From positions 22,019 to 86,018 of the forward strand of contig NZ_LYPB01000084.1 in the NCBI RefSeq assembly GCF_001653565.1: a DNA stretch of 64,000 bases. Direction: 5' to 3'. The notes below the pieces were generated by a model. The model saw nothing but the letters and a program-made list of their open reading frames with translations. It did not search any database and had not been told where the DNA came from. Origin of the DNA: Paenibacillus oryzisoli (GTDB lineage Bacteria; Bacillota; Bacilli; Paenibacillales; NBRC-103111). Shown piece after piece: positions 61,428-64,000 of this stretch; positions within the stretch are counted from its first letter, which is position 1; each line of letters starts with the position of its first letter. The position numbers and the translations under genes were made by a program.

Positions 61428-62513
61428 CTATTGGTTTAAATAAACAGCTTGGCCCGTGCGAGCGGACTCATAGATGGCTTCAAGAATTTGCGATACAACA
61501 TATGCTTGCTCAGGTGTTACTACCGGATCAATGTCTTGGTCAATCGCATTGATCCAAGTGCGCATTTCTACGTCAGCAGCACTTTCGCTTTTACCGTCGT
61601 AGAATGCAACTCCGCCTGCATTCAAATCAACCTCGGTTGTGTATAGACGACTGTGCTTCTCACCATTGATGCGAAGGCCGCCTTTCATATCCGCTCCACC
61701 TTCTGTACCACTGAGCGAGCACTTCGCTTCGTCGACTTCAAGCGTGTTTAAAGCCCAGCTGGATTCAAGAATAATGGTTGCGCCATTCTCCATAACGATC
61801 ATCCCGAATGCGGAATCCTCAACAGTAAATTTACTTGGATCCCATGGTCCCCATGCGTTAGCTGCGTTCTCTTTTTGGGACAATTGGTGATAAGACGTAC
61901 CTAATACGACTTTCGGCTTATAGTTGTCCATCATCCAAAGTGTAAGATCTAAGGCATGCGTACCGATATCGATTAACGGACCGCCACCTTGCTTCTCTTC
62001 ATCAAGGAAAACACCCCATGTAGGTACCGCACGACGACGAATAGCATGTGCTTTAGCAAAATAAATGTGACCAAGCTCCCCATCTTCACACACATTTTTC
62101 AAATGTTGACTATCCGGACGGAAACGGTTGTTGTAACCAATCGTCAATTTTTTGCCAGTGCGTTTCGCTGTTTCAACCATGCGTTTCGCATCTTCAGCTG
62201 TTTTCGCCATCGGTTTCTCACACATAACATGCTTGCCAGCTTCAAGAGCAGCAATTGAAATTTCCGCATGTGAAATATTCGGTGTTAGTACATGCACGAT
62301 ATCAATCGTAGCATCTTGTAGAACTTCTTTATAATCTTCGCAAACTAGCGCGCCTTCAATCCCATATTTCGCTGCAGCAGTCGCAGCACTCTCTTGAATA
62401 ATGTCACAAAATGCGACCAATTCAACATTGGATAACTTACTCAAACTAGGTAAATGCTTACCATTCGCAATTCCACCGCAACCAATAATACCAATTCGAT
62501 ACTTACGTGACAT
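61428..62513 (-). CDS. Gfo/Idh/MocA-family sugar dehydrogenase
   Basis: The 361-residue dehydrogenase-type protein has the Rossmann start IGIIGCGGIANGKHLPSL, the catalytic-Lys motif VMCEKPMAKTAEDA and DIGTHALDLTLWMMD with the substrate-side His. It probably oxidises inositol, glucoside or another polyol with NAD(P). The ATG at 62513 follows TGGAGGTCTTCAC. A cre-like site lies 76 bp upstream. The gene is monocistronic. The substrate cannot be specified. Confidence 0.94.
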   Translation of the reverse strand: MSRKYRIGIIGCGGIANGKHLPSLSKLSNVELVAFCDIIQESAATAAAKYGIEGALVCEDYKEVLQDATIDIVHVLTPNISHAEISIAALEAGKHVMCEKPMAKTAEDAKRMVETAKRTGKKLTIGYNNRFRPDSQHLKNVCEDGELGHIYFAKAHAIRRRAVPTWGVFLDEEKQGGGPLIDIGTHALDLTLWMMDNYKPKVVLGTSYHQLSQKENAANAWGPWDPSKFTVEDSAFGMIVMENGATIILESSWALNTLEVDEAKCSLSGTEGGADMKGGLRINGEKHSRLYTTEVDLNAGGVAFYDGKSESAADVEMRTWINAIDQDIDPVVTPEQAYVVSQILEAIYESARTGQAVYLNQ

Positions 62514-62588
62514 GTGAAGACCTCCAGTAGGTTTTTGCCTTGCAACACACATATATGATATCTAGACAACTCTAATAAATGTAGCACA

Positions 62589-62602
62589 TGAAAACGCTTA
62601 TT
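62589..62602. promoter_or_regulatory. cre-like site before the Gfo/Idh gene
   Basis: TGAAAACGCTTATT matches the left two-thirds of a CcpA cre site (TGAAAACGCTTWCA), upstream of the Gfo/Idh start codon. The right end is weak. Confidence 0.45.
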
Positions 62603-62649
62603 TTTAGTCTAACTTTCGGACAATCAGACTCAGAAATTACGACACGACA

Positions 62650-62681
62650 AAAAACCAGGAGAAGATGTCTCCTGGCTTTTA
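62650..62681 (-). terminator. terminator of the FG-GAP-like gene
   Basis: CCAGGAGA and TCTCCTGG flank AGATG. On the minus strand TTTTTTG follows. Confidence 0.93.
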
Positions 62682-62692
62682 CTTAGACTTAC

Positions 62693-63358
62693 TTAGCTGC
62701 TACCTACCCTTTTCTGAGCATCCTCCAAATAACTGCGATATAGGGGTTCATTCGGCTGTTCCTGCGTTAAATTCTCATAGTAGCGAGCGACTTTTTGAAA
62801 ATAATAAGCATGTACGTCACTGGTCGGCACTAGCCGGAAGGGATCCCAGCGAAACGTTTCTACACGATACGCTTGACCTTGCTCCTGCGTCCATAAGGCG
62901 ATTTCGCAAAGGCCATCCTGCCCATTCCGCGTCGGCATATCTTCGATTTCCAAATGTGAATAGGTCGTACCAGGTGGAATTACACGTTGAAATCCATTCT
63001 GTGTCCATTGAATAATATCCAACTCTGCGATAGGTTCCTCTGCCCGCTCCCAACCGATTAAGACATCCCAGCCTTCTTTGCGAGAAATAGGGGCTGCAGC
63101 AAAATCTTTAACCGCTAGATTCCTGCCTGTGGATGCCGACCCGATCGGAAACCAATTGCCAGAGTACTCTTTCAAGGAAAACAAATATTGATGGTCCAAA
63201 TATCTATATAGAGCTGTGATTTCTGGAAACCCATCACCATCCACATCGGCGTAAAGAATTGCCGCGGGATCTCCCTCCTGCTTCAGCACGACAATCTCTG
63301 CCTCCTCAGGTATGCAACTGCGGACGACGGAAAGAAAATCAATTGAAGACAAGCTCAT
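62693..63358 (-). CDS. hypothetical protein with FG-GAP/VCBS-like calcium motif
   Basis: The 221-residue protein has ADVDGDGFPEITALYRY, a calcium-type DxDxDG loop as in FG-GAP/VCBS repeats, followed by beta-rich sequence (WDVLIGWERAEEPIAELDIIQW and GLCEIALWTQEQGQAYRVETFRW), consistent with a beta-propeller-like unit. It has no signal peptide in the frame chosen (ATG at 63358, GAGAGGGATAAC upstream), which is odd for this motif. Related Bacillales proteins are often uncharacterised lipoproteins. The C-terminal 40 residues are helical. The function is unknown. Confidence 0.75.
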   Translation of the reverse strand: MSLSSIDFLSVVRSCIPEEAEIVVLKQEGDPAAILYADVDGDGFPEITALYRYLDHQYLFSLKEYSGNWFPIGSASTGRNLAVKDFAAAPISRKEGWDVLIGWERAEEPIAELDIIQWTQNGFQRVIPPGTTYSHLEIEDMPTRNGQDGLCEIALWTQEQGQAYRVETFRWDPFRLVPTSDVHAYYFQKVARYYENLTQEQPNEPLYRSYLEDAQKRVGSS

Positions 63359-63433
63359 GTTATCCCTCTTTTCACATCTTCTCATCTCAAGTATATGCGG
63401 CGGGGAACTTGGCACATGTCTAGCATGATTAGG

Positions 63434-64000
63434 TTAGGCGCTTCCGCGTTGCTCCTCATGCAACTGATGAAGGCATTGGATAAAACGCACAGTCTGTGTC
63501 TGTGCTCTCATCACAACCGAGTGCGTCTGTGCACGACCGCCCCAGCCATATTTAACACCATTTAAGAAATCGCCTGATGTGACCCCTGTAGCCGCGAAAA
63601 TAATATCTGAATCGCCAACTAGGTCCCGCATGCCTAAGACTTTCAATGGATCCGTAATCCCCATGGCTAGACACCGAAGATGCTCTTCTTCATTCTCGGG
63701 TAGCAAACGCCCTTGTAGTTCGCCTCCCATACAACGCAATGCTGCTGCTGCAAGAACTCCTTCAGGAGCTCCCCCTGAGCCTACATGGAGATCAATCCCC
63801 GTTTCTGGGAATGCCACCGCCATTGCACCGGCCACATCGCCGTCACTGAGTAAATATATTTTGACCCCGAGTCTTCGCAAAATCATTATGTGTTCGGCAT
63901 GTCTGTTGCGATCTAAGATGGAAACGGTCAATTCTGAGATTTCCTTATGTAGAATGCTTGCCGCTTTCCGAATGGTCAGCTCAAGCGGATCTTCCAGACT
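63434..64000 (-). CDS. glpX: class II fructose-1,6-bisphosphatase GlpX (5' end beyond window)
   Basis: The C-terminal 188 residues are visible and read in from base 64000 without a stop. LTVSILDRNRHAEHI, LLSDGDVAGAMAVAFP, GSGGAPEGVLAAAAL and GDSDIIFAATGVTSGD are class II bisphosphatase motifs. It hydrolyses fructose-1,6-bisphosphate in gluconeogenesis. The apparent start at 63931 inside the window is only an internal TTG. The N-terminal metal-binding half lies outside. Confidence 0.95.
   Translation of the reverse strand, partial: SLEDPLELTIRKAASILHKEISELTVSILDRNRHAEHIMILRRLGVKIYLLSDGDVAGAMAVAFPETGIDLHVGSGGAPEGVLAAAALRCMGGELQGRLLPENEEEHLRCLAMGITDPLKVLGMRDLVGDSDIIFAATGVTSGDFLNGVKYGWGGRAQTHSVVMRAQTQTVRFIQCLHQLHEEQRGSA

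Overview
The window looks like a chromosome segment of a spore-forming, plant-polymer-degrading Firmicute of the Paenibacillus type. This is inferred from gene content: YesM/YesN-type two-component regulators beside LplABC-type sugar importers, many glycoside hydrolases and lyase-like proteins, a YheC/YheD-type spore-coat ATP-grasp protein, a BmrC/BmrD-type heterodimeric exporter and strong AGGAGG ribosome sites. I saw no rRNA, tRNA, CRISPR array, transposase or phage gene. Both ends cut genes: a sugar isomerase/epimerase on the left and glpX on the right.

Layout. 1-4900: sugar epimerase, AraC regulator, a small orphan gene, a DinB protein and a GH36 alpha-galactosidase. 5054-8642: a complete fixABCX operon (electron-bifurcating ETF/quinone reductase) without nif genes. 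8700-9713: a gene-free 1-kb stretch of nested repeats. 9830-18625: a nine-gene organosulfur-type operon (amino-acid ABC importer, two flavin monooxygenases, M20 deacylase, GNAT acetylase, DinB protein) with a LysR gene upstream. 18786-22661: Gfo/Idh oxidoreductase and DUF4091 operon divergent from an AraC regulator. 22748-25546: GNAT, DHA2-type efflux pump, TauE/SafE exporter. 25757-28173: panD, an ATP-grasp gene and a zinc-ribbon threonine synthase in one plus-strand operon, followed by tandem terminators. 28333-36795: small hypothetical genes, EamA transporter, a GDYXXLXY membrane protein, the two-gene ABC exporter and a DUF2536-like gene.

36905-64000 is mostly carbohydrate use: an acetyl-xylan esterase operon; ald with its PucR-type regulator; a GH42 beta-galactosidase, LplBCA-type importer, YesM/YesN pair and clan-A glycosidase run; GH172 plus a secreted beta-helix protein; DUF2264 plus GH88 unsaturated uronyl hydrolase; an SDR lacking its catalytic Tyr/Lys pair; a Gfo/Idh dehydrogenase; an FG-GAP-like protein; glpX. 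Palindromes with an AAACGTTT core precede two of the sugar operons and point to a shared LacI-family regulator outside the window.

The most unusual items are the repeat cluster at 8884-9645, the DinB gene inside the sulfur operon, the panD/ATP-grasp/thrC operon, the 52-bp tandem terminator array, a 30-residue small-protein gene at 60280, and a gene at 28333-28818 whose best ribosome site opens a different frame.
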